Assembly: GCA_905178155.1 (NCBI GenBank) | Contig: CAJINV010000002.1 | Location: forward strand, 2,636,226-2,700,225 | Length of the DNA: 64,000 bases | From: Amoebophrya sp. A120 | Lineage: Eukaryota; Sar; Dinophyceae; Syndiniales; Amoebophryaceae | Direction: 5' to 3' | In this document: in pieces, positions 1 to 10,900 of the stretch | How the letters are laid out: each line of letters starts with the position of its first letter | How positions within the stretch are numbered: the first letter of the stretch is position 1 | The notes under the pieces: model-generated | What the model was told of the DNA's origin: nothing | The model's input: the letters and a program-made list of their open reading frames with translations, nothing else | Databases searched by the model: none | Translations under genes and position numbers: made by a program

Positions 1-1
1 G

Positions 2-1134
2 GGCAAGCCGATCGCGGATTTGGAGCCGTTTTTGGTAGAGGACATGGGCGGAAAACCGGATTTGCTCAACGCCGCTGATTATCAAATGCAAAAATGTCTG
101 GGTCTGGAAGAATGCAACTTGTAATGCGTATTTCAGAACACCATGCATACGTAGCAAAAGCTCCCACTTTTTGTCAGAAAAATAGGGGACTTGTCATGCG
201 GATTCGGCATTGCGGAAGGTTCTCCAAACCTGTGATGCTAGAGCTTCCATGCCAGCCCTTCTGGGTAATGCAAAAACAGCATGACTCTTCCAGACCCAGA
301 CATTTTTACATTTGATACTGATCAGAAGAACGGGAACCGGGCCGTGCACATCGCCGCGCAGAATGGGCATGAGGAGATCACGAAGTGGCTGATTGGCACG
401 CTGAGTGCGGATGCGAACGCGCAGAATCGGAAGGGGCAGACGCCGTTGCACATGTATAAAATTGTGTTGAATGAACGTGCTTCACCTTTTTATGCATGAC
501 AAACCACGGTTCTGAATGGTACACTCTGCATCACAAATCTATATGGCAAATCAGGTCTATCGAGTACGACTTTTACTTTCAAAACGTTTTTCTCCTGACG
601 TCCGGCGCGGACCAAACCTTAACCAACGCGGACGGGCACCCGGCGATGTTGGGCATCGACGGGAAATATGCATTGCAAATATGTCTGGGTCTGGAAAGTT
701 GGAACTTGTAATGCTGGTCTTGCATTCCTGTCAGATCTGTATTGCATGACTCACAAAAGTCGCAGCCTCTACTGTCATACAAAAACGCAGTTTCTCATGC
801 GGAGCGCGTATGAGGAAGCGTTTTGCAAACGTGTAATGCGTTCCTGCATGAGGGAGCGTTTTCGTCATGCACATTTCAGCATCACAAATTTCCAGACCCA
901 GACATATTTGCATTTGATAGGAAAAAATCCGGGGTGGAGGCCTGGGATCACGCCATGCAGAAGCTGAAGGCCGTCCGGGATGAAGCGAGTATGGAAGACG
1001 CGTTTGCGGCACTGGAAGCGTGCACGGATGAACTGGACAAGGGCATGCTGGGCATGACGGGGATGAAGAAAAAGAAGCAATACAAGGAGTGGTGGGATGT
1101 GAAACGGTTCACGGAAATCATGTCGAAGTTTTGA
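2..1134 (+). CDS. Ankyrin-repeat protein, copy 1 (5' end outside window)
   Basis: Partial gene; the first base in frame is 2 and the stop is TGA at 1132-1134. Exons are 2-79, 323-453, 555-666 and 925-1134, giving 531 nt, an exact multiple of three. The protein shows ankyrin-type helices (HIAAQNGHEE, GQTPLHM, FLLTSGADQTL) and a conserved C-terminal tail with MKKKKQYKEWWD and KRFTEIMSKF. Ankyrin repeats mediate protein binding; no enzymatic domain is visible. It has two introners (80-317, 667-919) and one GT-AG intron (454-554). The downstream gene at 2330 is a clear paralog, aligned from the GKP[IS]A segment to the C-terminus, yet shares none of these intron positions. The family call is firm; the partner is unknown. 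Confidence 0.85.
80..317 (+). mobile_element. Introner, family A, forward copy
   Basis: 238 bp. It begins TATCAAATGCAAAAATGTC and ends with the inverted form, TTACATTTGATA. Both target-site copies are ctgat (75-79, 318-322). Excision restores AAD-QKNGN, matching the paralog's DAEDPKNGN, which has no insertion there. Confidence 0.95.
454..554 (+). other. Canonical GT-AG intron in ankyrin gene 1
   Basis: 101 bp, GTATAAAATT to AAATCAG. Removing it gives HMSIEYDFY, matching the uninterrupted HMSVEYDFY of the paralog. The intron still carries GCATGACAAA-type and GCATCACAAAT-type motifs like those inside introners, so it may be an aged introner. Confidence 0.85.
667..919 (+). mobile_element. Introner, family A, forward copy
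   Basis: 253 bp; starts TATGCATTGCAAATATGTC, ends ATTTGCATTTGATA. Perfect target copies ggaaa (662-666, 920-924). Excision gives GIDGKKSGVE; the paralog reads GIDGGKSGVE without any insertion, a filled/empty pair. Confidence 0.95.
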
Positions 1135-2329
1135 TGATAAAGTAAAAACCAAATGGAATGGATCGATAAACGACATATGAAACCGTTTGAGTTTTGACAA
1201 GACATCTACAGGAGCCTGTAGTTCTGCTGGGGGTTACTATTTATGAATTGTAAAAAATGCACCATCTAGTATAGCACGTGCTGTAGTTACAACACATTAG
1301 TCGCGCGCAGCCACGAAGATCCGATTTCTGACCAATCATCCGCCGGCCGAAAACTTTATCTGGGGCAAGTAGCTTGCTTCTCAACAGGAAAAGGCATAGA
1401 CCTTAAAAGTACTAAGTAGTACTCTAGAAAGTAGTTATTTCGCGACCATTTATGATACCTATGATTTTAGGAAGTAGAAGATACTCATTCTCGCCGATCT
1501 ACTACGTCTACCCACGAAGGAACTTGAGAATACAACTTTTTACGCCTGCACATTGCTTGAGCTTCACGCCTGTACAATATTTTGAGCAACGACTCTAAGT
1601 GCATAATTCCAAGGTATGTCCGCATCATGTATCGTCCATTTTGGGAGCGGCAAAGCGCAGGTTTGGTTTTCAATGCTTTGAAAAAGTAGAATCTGCGGTG
1701 TTCAACAAGTACAGCACACGTAATATATTCGACTGCTTAGTCGCGATGTGCAGGGACGAGTCAAAATCATGCATTGTGCAAAAACATTGAATAATCGGTC
1801 TAGAAGAGGTTCATTGCTTGGGCATGTGCTGCATAAATGTCGGTTTTTTTTTTCACCCTTTCCCTGCGTCTACTCGGTGAAGGTGCACACGACCAGAATT
1901 GAGGTCCATGAAAGGACGCACTGGTAGCTCCACATGCGTAAACACGATTCGGTTTCTTTTGTTTTTGTGCATACACTACATCATGATTTCTGTACAAGTA
2001 GTGCAACTGCTGCTTGACACGGTTGTAGTTTATACGGCCCCATGCTTGAAGATATCCCATTCTACTCAACTGGAATCCAAATGTCAATAAATCACAGTTC
2101 TCCCTGGTTGAGAACTCTTTCCCTCAAAAATACGCATCAAACCCCAGTAAGTTTAAGTACAACGTAAGCGTTTAGAATCTGTTTGTTAGTTTCTCCCGCA
2201 CAATTTTTCACTACTTTTGTTGGAAACGCCATCGATCCGTCTTGCAGAGATCAATTTTTTTCCCCCCGGCTGAGTCTGCTTATTTGCAAAAGCAACGAAG
2301 TCAAAAACCCAATCCCAAAACGAGCAATT
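1135..2329. other. Intergenic, no gene seen
   Basis: About 1.2 kb of AT-richer sequence between the two ankyrin genes. Short open frames here lack homology or coding character. No RNA gene, introner or repeat was recognised. Confidence 0.6.
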
Positions 2330-3494
2330 ATGCCAGCGGAAGAAGCGATTCAAAAGTTCCACAGCGCATTGCGCTGGGGAAAGCCGTCGGCCGAGATCGA
2401 ACCGTTCCTCAACGAAGACCCCGCACTGATTGACGCCGAAGACCCGAAGAATGGGAACCACGCACTGCATATGAATTGCAAATATGTCTGGGTCTGGAAG
2501 GTGGTAACTTGTCATGGTAAATCTGAAGCATACAAAAGTCTGTGTTGCATGAGTTCCAGAAGCTGTCCACTTTCGACCAAGTTGGGAGGAAGTTTCTCAT
2601 GCAGGATAGGCATGGCAGAGACCTCATGGGTCATGGAAAATCTGCATGACAAGTTTAGACTCTTCCAGACCCAGACACTTTTGCACTTGATACTCCACAT
2701 CACGGCGCAAAACGGGCACGAGGAGTTGACGAAGTTTTTGGTCGGGAAGGGCGCAAACATCAACGCACAAAACAAGAAGGGCCAGACCGCGTTACACATG
2801 TCAGTCGAGTACGATTTTTACTACCAGAATTTGTTTCTGCTCGAGAACGGCGCAGACAAGACCTTGAAGAACGGGGACGGACATGCCGCCATTCTCGGGA
2901 TCGACGGGGGGAAGTCGGGGGTGGAAGCGTTTGATGGGCCCATGATCAAGTTGAAAGCGATCCGGGATCAGAAGGGAATGGAGGAAGCGTATTTTGATAT
3001 GATTTTGACAATGCATAATTTCATTCAAGTACCCTTCAACTATGGAATTCGATTTGGCATGCAAAATCGAAAACCACATCAAAAAACAGTTTCACCGCCC
3101 TGGAAAACGCCGCTCCAGAACTGGTGGACAAGGCACAACTCGCCCAAGTGGGCATGAAGAAGAAGAAGGAATTTAAAGATTGGTGGGACATGAAACGGTT
3201 TGCGGGGATATCAAATGTAAAAATGTCTGGGTCTGGAAGATTACCAGGTTTGTCATGCACATTTTGCATGACTCCTGATGTCTGTGATGCATGCCCTAGC
3301 ATCACAGATTTTGTGAGGGCTTCCTGATGCCTATACCGCATGACAAATGCTCTTTCCGTGTAGCAAAACTTGGACTCTCTTTGCTGCTCATGCAATACAG
3401 ATTTTTTTAGAATCCAAAATCAGCATGACAAGTTGGATTCTTCCAGACATCCAGGGATTTTTACAGTTGATAGGGGATTATGGGCAAGTTCTAG
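2330..3494 (+). CDS. Ankyrin-repeat protein, copy 2
   Basis: Complete 188-residue protein, exons 2330-2469, 2698-2988, 3090-3208 and 3478-3494 (567 nt, multiple of three; stop TAG 3492-3494). I chose the ATG at 2330 (MPAEEAIQKFHSALRWGK) because it opens the region conserved with copy 1; the frame is open upstream to 2183 but that part looks like leader. The protein carries ankyrin helices (ITAQNGHEEL, GQTALHM, FLLENGADKTL) and the same C-terminal MKKKKEF, DWWDMKRF and IMGKF motifs as copy 1. Introns: introners 2470-2692 and 3209-3472, and a GT-AG intron 2989-3089. The last coding exon is only 17 nt. No intron position is shared with copy 1. Confidence 0.9.
2470..2692 (+). mobile_element. Introner, family A, forward copy
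   Basis: 223 bp; target copies ctgca (2465-2469) and ctcca (2693-2697), one mismatch. Either copy restores HALHITAQNG. Copy 1 of the gene is uninterrupted here (RAVHIAAQNG). Confidence 0.92.
2989..3089 (+). other. Canonical GT-AG intron in ankyrin gene 2
   Basis: 101 bp, GTATTTTGAT to AAAACAG. Excision gives EEAFTALEN; the paralog reads EDAFAALEA with no intron at this site. Confidence 0.85.
3209..3472 (-). mobile_element. Introner, family A, reverse copy
   Basis: 264 bp. The interior is reverse-oriented relative to the element at 80 (marker GCCTATACCGCATGACAAA). Perfect target copies gggga (3204-3208, 3473-3477). Excision restores FAGIMGKF-stop, matching FTEIMSKF-stop in copy 1. Right inverted repeat carries a small change (CAGACATCCAGGGA). 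Confidence 0.95.
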
Positions 3495-4946
3495 GTTTGA
3501 AGAGGTTGAGATAAACAGGAAAGCACATCACCTCTTGGTATATAAAATTTGAAACAAGATCAATCATGTACAGTACAATAAGCTCTAGCTCTTTGACGTT
3601 GACGTCGAGACAGCTCGTTCTAGAAAACCGTACACTGCATCTACTTGTTGGCAGCACGCAAGGGCTTCCTGCTTGTGGTTAAGGTCTCAGCGATTTTTGA
3701 TCTCAGCAGACGCTCGGCCTGCTCAGGGACGATGTTGTGTGGCGAGCTGAATCTTCTCCGGTTTTTGTTTTGTAAATAAATAAGGTTAAATCTTCGTAAA
3801 AAATACCAGTCCAACAGGAACAGCTACAGCACAGCAAGTAGCACCTTCACGACGCACAGCAGAGAGGCACCACATAACCACACCGATTCGCGACATGATC
3901 ATATGCAAGATTTTTTGTAAAGATGGCATAGCAGACACAGACTGGCACTATCAGCGTTAAGAAAATATTAAGCGAGTACAAGAGGATTTTTTTACCATTG
4001 TTGCACAATAATTGGAAAGGGGGTGGACGGATTCGGTTCTGTCTCACAACCTGATTCTGAGAAATGTAAATTTTCGATAGCCTGTAGTACTTGTTGAACA
4101 TGGTGGTTTCCTCGCGATGAACGGATAATGAATGTTTTCATGAATGTTTTCCAAAACCCACAGTTTTTCACCGATTTCGCCTTCACAACTGTACTGCTCT
4201 ATAGAACCCAAGTCCTGAATCATCTTCATCTGAAATCCGTGCGTTCCTTCCAACGCAGTGGCGGCAAAAATGCGAGCGGTGTTAAGTGGTCTTTAATGTT
4301 CACCTGCGTGGTCCCCAGTCTGAACATCTTCTGTGAAAAAAAGAAAAACGGTTCAACAGCCAGCTATGCTTCCTCTCTCGATGGCAGGGCGAATAGAGCC
4401 TAAAAACGTTTGATTGCAGCAACTTTCGGTCTATTTTTTCAACAACAAGAAGAATCTGTGTCGAACGAGCAAAACAGAAAGGAAAGTCTCTCTCCACAGA
4501 TCGGCACCGAGATTTATTTGAAGGATTTCTGTCCGCTTAGAAGTACACGCAGTATGAACTACGAAAATGATGTAAGTTGCTACATGGTTGCGTCGCTAGT
4601 CCTACTCCATCTCGCAACATCATCGCTTGCTTCATCCGCAACAGCCTCACTGTACCCATATTGTATGTAACATGTACCCATTCTCCTGTAATATGCGCAC
4701 TTCTTTAAGTACCCCAGTTTTTATGATCACAGTTCAACATAATTCTCGACATTCGCATTACGATTACGCGCGCGCTGACATAATTCCCATCGTGGATCAT
4801 GGTTTAGTTCTCCAGGATCACCGCTCCCTGGTGGAGCGCAAGGTTTGTGCTACCTAGAGGGTACTTGCCCTCTTGTTCCATGGTAGGTGAAATTCCAAGA
4901 ATTTTTCACTGGTAGAGTACAGTAAGTTTACGCGCAACATCAAAGT
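3495..4946. other. Intergenic, no gene seen
   Basis: About 1.45 kb between the ankyrin and TAPT1 genes. No convincing frame, RNA gene or introner. The end presumably holds the leader of the next gene. Confidence 0.6.
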
Positions 4947-7900
4947 ATGAACAAAGAAGACGCAGACGCTATTTCCCCCAACATGGTAGAAGGCAGAGAC
5001 AGATCCCCAAGCAACAGCCCTGGCAACGCAGTGTGTAGTACAACTTCCGAAAACAACACAGCCACAAACGGTGTTGTTCCGCAGGAATCTTCTTTACCGC
5101 CGCAAGAGGACCAGCTGCAACAGGTTGACAGCAATCTCCCCGCGGGAGGCCGGATAGTAAACTCCAACCGGCACCACAAGCCACGAAGAAGATCGGACCG
5201 CAATGACAAGAAGCTCCACCAACACTTATTGCAGACTAGTAAGGACAAAGCTAGTTCTAGAGCGGGACAACATCAAGCAGTTATTTCACCGACGTCGAAT
5301 AACGGACACCAGCTGCAGCTGCACCACCCCCAGCAGGCCCAGCACACGGCGAACAGTGTTGCGGATCTGTCTGCGCTCGAGCAGGAGGAAGAGGACCAGG
5401 CTTACTTTTCGGAGCCGGAGGAATTGCAGCGAGGGCGGAAAAGCACCAGCTTGTTTTCCGACGTACTGTCCACAAACACGGAAAATGTGCTGCTGCAGCA
5501 GCACAATTCCTCCTCCGGAGGTGCGGTGGGTGGCGGTAGAAATAATCGAACTGTTAATAACCAGAACGGAATGATTGTGACCACAACAACTCCAAGAAAA
5601 GGGCCACCGGTAGAGCAGCTACCGGTCGGGCAGCAACTCCGAGGTGATCTCTTGCAAAAGCCGATAATGGGTGGAGAAATCATACACAACTCTGGTCTCG
5701 TTGTTCCTGTTGCAGTATTAAATCTTCATGACCTGTCCCAAGATTTAGAGCACACAGAAGAACACGAGCCTTCTACCAACACGCTGCCTGAACAATCAAC
5801 CTCTTCCGCTTCTTCGGCAATTATTATGGGGGATGAAGACGATGGTGATCATGTGGCACTCACAGAACAAGCATCACATGCCAACTTTGCTGGTGAGGTT
5901 CCCGATGCACAGACAGATGCTCACCTCCAGGCACAACAGCAGTTCCTGCACAACGGAGTTCTTCCACAGCAACAGCCGCAGCAGCAAGAAGATACCTTTT
6001 CCAACTCTTCTTCAGCCGATGACATGTTTGGCACCGGACGGTGGCTGGACTCTGCGGAGGATAACCCCAACGCGTTCCTCTCGTCTTTCCCGAATATGGA
6101 TGACGTTGTGGATAGACTGAGGAACAGCGATAATAATCATCATCGTGGTAACGACCAAAACACAGCGGCGTCCGTTGTTGGAAGCAGTAGAGGTGGGAGC
6201 AGGGAGATCGACAATTTGTCAGGCATAATACCTCCGACGCACAACGATAACTCCAGTTCCGCAGTGACTTCTGCTACAGTGTCAAAGGAGATTTTGATGA
6301 ACGGAAGCGGGCAACCACATCTGCAACACGAGCAGCCGCTGTTTGGCAGGAACATTTCCACATCAGAAGACACGGGAACTACGACCTTACGACACGAAGG
6401 ACATCAACCGGTATTAAGCAGTAACATCACCATAGCGACGAGCCAGCACGACATCAAATCCCGACGGTCTTCGACTTCCCACGTCTCGACGCAAAGGTCA
6501 CGAGCTGCGTCAAATCGCCGGTTCAGTGTGAACTCCATGGACGGCGTGGTTTCGACGAGTAATAATTCGGTCACACAGGAGCAGGATCAGCAATACCCAT
6601 TATATCCAGATTCTACTTCGCATCAAGTAGATCATAATGCCTTCGAGGATCAGCATGCGATCATGAACAACGCCGATAACAATTACGCCTACGACCCCGT
6701 TCTTGACCCGGATGTAGAGGATCAACTTCCCCCCATAGCGACCAAAACACCGCTCCCGCCGGACAAATCTTTCTACATCTCCGGTGACCAACAGCAACTC
6801 CGGTCCACGCCGATCTCGCCGCCGACAGATTCGCTTTACAACCAACGAAGCTATTTCACAGCTGTGTTAGGGGAGAAACCTTTGAAACGGAATAACTCCG
6901 ACGCGAATCCGAGCAGTCTGGCAGGGACGATCGGAATTGCACCGACGGGCGATCTAGACGACACGGACGCTGCCCCCTTACCGAGAACGCTGGTATTGGA
7001 TTCCCTGACGGAGGAAATGCCGGGGGACTTGTCGAAAAGTTCTAGTCATTCCCAGCAGGGAATGATGCAGGTAGTGTTTTCAAATTCAACACCTGGCGGG
7101 GGAGTGAATACGAATAGCGATGAACAACATCATCAGCTCATAGACAGCATTGATGGGGCTCCCGCTCCTTCTCCCGCTGGTATAGAACCTTTGTTCCCGC
7201 CATTGCAAACCAGCATGCAGCTAGCCGAGCACGAACAACGGAGCGAAATGCAGCTGGTGATAGGGGGCGGGGCCGGCGTCGTCCCTACAGAGGAACGAAT
7301 ACGCTCTTTGGAGCATTCGGGATTGATTGTCCAACAACAGTCCTCTGGATCTGCTAGTGCAACTTCTATACCACCAGCGGGAGGACAACTGGTACATCAA
7401 AACCAGCACTTTTACCACACGGCAGGAGTGGTAGACCCGAGGATCTCCACGCGTACCAACAATTCGGTGCAGAGTCACTACTCCACCGCAACAACAGTGG
7501 ATCCGAGTGGAATTATGAGAACGGCGCAGCAGCGAGATGAAAACGAAAACCAAAGTCCTGTTTTCCATCAACATCCTCCTACTGGGACCACGACGCTGCT
7601 GATGACCAAAAACCGGGCCACTTCCAGAAGCGGCATATTGCAGGAGGAGGAGGACGTCGAGGAGGTGTTAGTAGGTGGCACGAAGCAGAGTTCTACAACT
7701 TCTGGGTTCTATAATCCTGGACCGTCTGGGCCTGGGGGTCCACCGCCAAGCAGCTACGGAACTTCTTCTGTGCCGGGCGCAGTAGTAATAGATCCGCGGC
7801 TGAGTCAGCAGTCGATCTATGGAAGTACGAAAGTCGAGATGAACATTTATTCGGGTAATCATCAACACAAGAGCGCCGGGGTGGTGACCAGTCGGGATCA

Positions 7901-10900
7901 ACATCCTTCTGGGTTTCAACTACAGCCAGGAACATCAGGAACGACAGCTGCAGCAGTTCTTGGAGGACCTCAATCCTCTCACATGAGCACCACCAACAAC
8001 CGCATCATACCAGTTCCCTCGCCAGCCATTCAGTACGCGACCTTGACATTGAACGACGAGCAGCACTACCTGATTCCGGTGGAAAAAATGAGCGAGTTTT
8101 CGTATCGAGCGACTGTAGAAGCAGGACTACAGGGAAGACTTGGCCCGGCAGGTAATAGTGTTTCTCCTGCTGCGGCTGCGCAACAGGAACAAATGCAACT
8201 GCAGAATCAGACTGCAAAGCGTCCTTCCAGCAGAATAACGCACCGCCCGTCTCCGATTCTAACCGCTATTGCTAGTAACAACAATCCACCCACATCAGCG
8301 ACGTCGTTTTCCAGCCCACCCATGCAACATCCCTTGACGGCGCCGCATGCCGGGCGAGTTGTAGATACGCAACATCAACAAGTGCTTTACCAGCAGCCAA
8401 ATATGAAAGGCGTCTTGCCGGCAGCATCAGGTGGCGCAAGTGCTTCGAGTCAGTTCGAACCTAGTCCGAGTTTGCAGCCACAGAAACAACTGCAGCACGA
8501 ACAGCTGTCCTCGGGTGCAGCGTCAAGTTCCGTGGCGCCGCAAGTCCTCCTCGAGCAGCAGCCGTATCATCCTCACCACCTTCCGCAGGTGTCCTTTTTC
8601 CACTGGCTCGGCCGGGAAGTGACCGGGGAATCGGATGCTCCCTCGCCCTACTACAAGTACAGCCGGGCGCTGCACTTGGAGGATTTGATGCGCACCCCGT
8701 GGCGGTTGGAGAAGACGCTGCTCTTCGGGATGTTTCTCTGCCTCGACGCGCTTTTGCACGAACTGACGTTTATGCCGATAAACGTGTTGCGGAGCGTACT
8801 GTTTGGGTCAACAAGCTCGCCGTCAACAGAGGCGACGAGCGCTGGTATTAAGAGCAAAAGTAAACAATCGTCGACAGGAACGGCGAATAGTAACCCTACC
8901 CAGAGCAAGAAAAGTGGAAGCAAGCAGGAGATTGGTGGGGGAACAAGTACTGCAGTTTCAAGTGTCAAGGACGGCGGTGCAACAGCAGGCGGGGTTACAA
9001 GTGGGGCTAGTACACCAGGTGAAAGCAGTGCTCCGACCGGAGACAACCTCGTGCACGGGACAACCCATACTGGGACGACGAGTACAGCAACAAATAACCC
9101 CGCCTCGTCATCAACATCCCTTGTGGTCGTGCCCAGTAACAACAAAGCAACTTCTTCGGTAACAGCAGCAGGAGGAGGAGGCAACACAACTACAACTAGC
9201 TCCACAACTTCCAGCATAGAGAAGTCCGAGACTTTCCGGCTCACTTTGCTCCTGCTCAACTCGCTGCTGGTGCTCTACTTGATTGATTTCTCCTTTCTCT
9301 ACCACTACATTCGGTCGCAGTCGTTCATGAAATTGTACGTCTTCTTCAACATGTTGGAGATCATCGAGCGGTTGTTGCGGTTATGCATTGCAAATATGTC
9401 TGGGTCTGGAAGGTTGCAACTTGTAATGCTAACTCTGGATCATCCAAAAATCTTTGTTGCATGAATGCCAAAACTTGTCCACTTTTGACGAAGTTGAGAG
9501 GAAGTTTCTCATGCAGAATAGGCATGATAGGGCTCTCACAGAATCTGTCATGCTAGGTGCTGCATTCCAGACGACATGGATCATGGAAAATCTGCATGAC
9601 AAGTCTCGGAATCTTCCAGACCCAGATATATTTGCAATTGATAGCGGTCGCTCGGCAACGATTTTTTCGACGTCTTGCTCGAACCAACCGGCGGGGCAGA
9701 TAGTTCTTCAAGTGGAGCAGGTACTACTACTTCTGGAGGCGCGGTGCAGAGGGAGAAGTCTGGAGAAATGGCCGGTCGGGATTCGCATATGCATTCGCAA
9801 ATATGTCTGGGTCTGGAAGAATGCAACTTGTGACGCAAATTTGAGATAACACAAAGATCTGTCATGCCTAGACAGCAAATGCGGCTCAGAACTTGGCACT
9901 AAAAGCGGGGGTTTGTCATGCGGATTAGGTATTGAGACACCTTCTCAAGACGTGTGATGCTAGGGCTTGCATGCCAGACCTCCTGGGTCATGCAAGAGCA
10001 GCATGAGAAACATCTACACTCATCTAGACCCAGACACATTTGCACTGGATATCGCAACTGAGACGGCAACTAAGCCAAGGCGGAGCAGGGGCTCAACACG
10101 GAACAACGTCGTGTATGAGATTGCACAACTCCCCCTTCCCCTCATTTGTAATGCAAAATACCAAATCCACCCTGTGGCTCTTGGCACTTTTTGCATGACA
10201 AGTTCTGGCAGCCCAAATAGCACTACATTTCTGTGCAAATTTGTCATGCAAAACCTGCGTTCTTGTTGACACTTGTATTGCTGTTCATGCTATACAAATG
10301 AGGGGGAGGGGGAGTTGTGCACTGTTATATCGTCAAGAGGTAGGCTATTGACCTCCGGAACCCTTACCGCGCAAAGCCCAAAACAGGGCGGCCGGAGCTC
10401 GCCAAAACAGAGTGTGGTCTCCACGTCGAGCGGCGCTGGGTTTCTTGGGATGCAAAATGTTACAGCTATATCTAGTCATGATCACCAACAGTTTCAGCCG
10501 CGGGTTTCGCAGAGAAGTAGTGGAAATCCTTCTTCAACAACACGATCGCCACTGAAGCAGCAGGGAACAACAAACAACAATTTCACAGCTTTAGCGCAGC
10601 ACCAGTCCACCTCTTCACAGGAGCACCAGGCAGGCAGTAGTACAAATTCAAACTTCGCTTTGAACCAGCAAAGAATCAGCACGATATCCACTTCGTCGTA
10701 CGAGTCGACTGGTGTTGGTCAGCAGCAGATGCAGGTCAACGCCGCGGCTCACACTTCTCAACAGCGCCCGAACCACGGCAGCAGTTACTTGAGTCAGTCG
10801 GCCGGCGCGAACGTATTACAGAAGGAGATCCAGCTGGTGAATTTGCAATTGGGCAGCGTAAGCGCCGGTGGGCATCAGCTCACGCAAGACCGAAGTAAAC

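Noticed and set aside
94-315. Short frames through the introners, with recurring peptides such as ANMSGSG or CKNVWVWK
   Set aside because: They are translations of the same element ends in different frames, not conserved proteins.
8651-9259. Long minus-strand open frames opposite the low-complexity genes (for example 8651-9259, 41655-42320, 15721-16452)
   Set aside because: They mirror S/T/Q-rich coding on the + strand; composition and lack of motifs mark them as shadows.
9377-9648. GT-AG splicing of introners using GT in the target copy and AG after GATA
   Set aside because: At this element it would leave two extra bases and break the conserved TAPT1 frame; most elements have no GT or AG at the edges.
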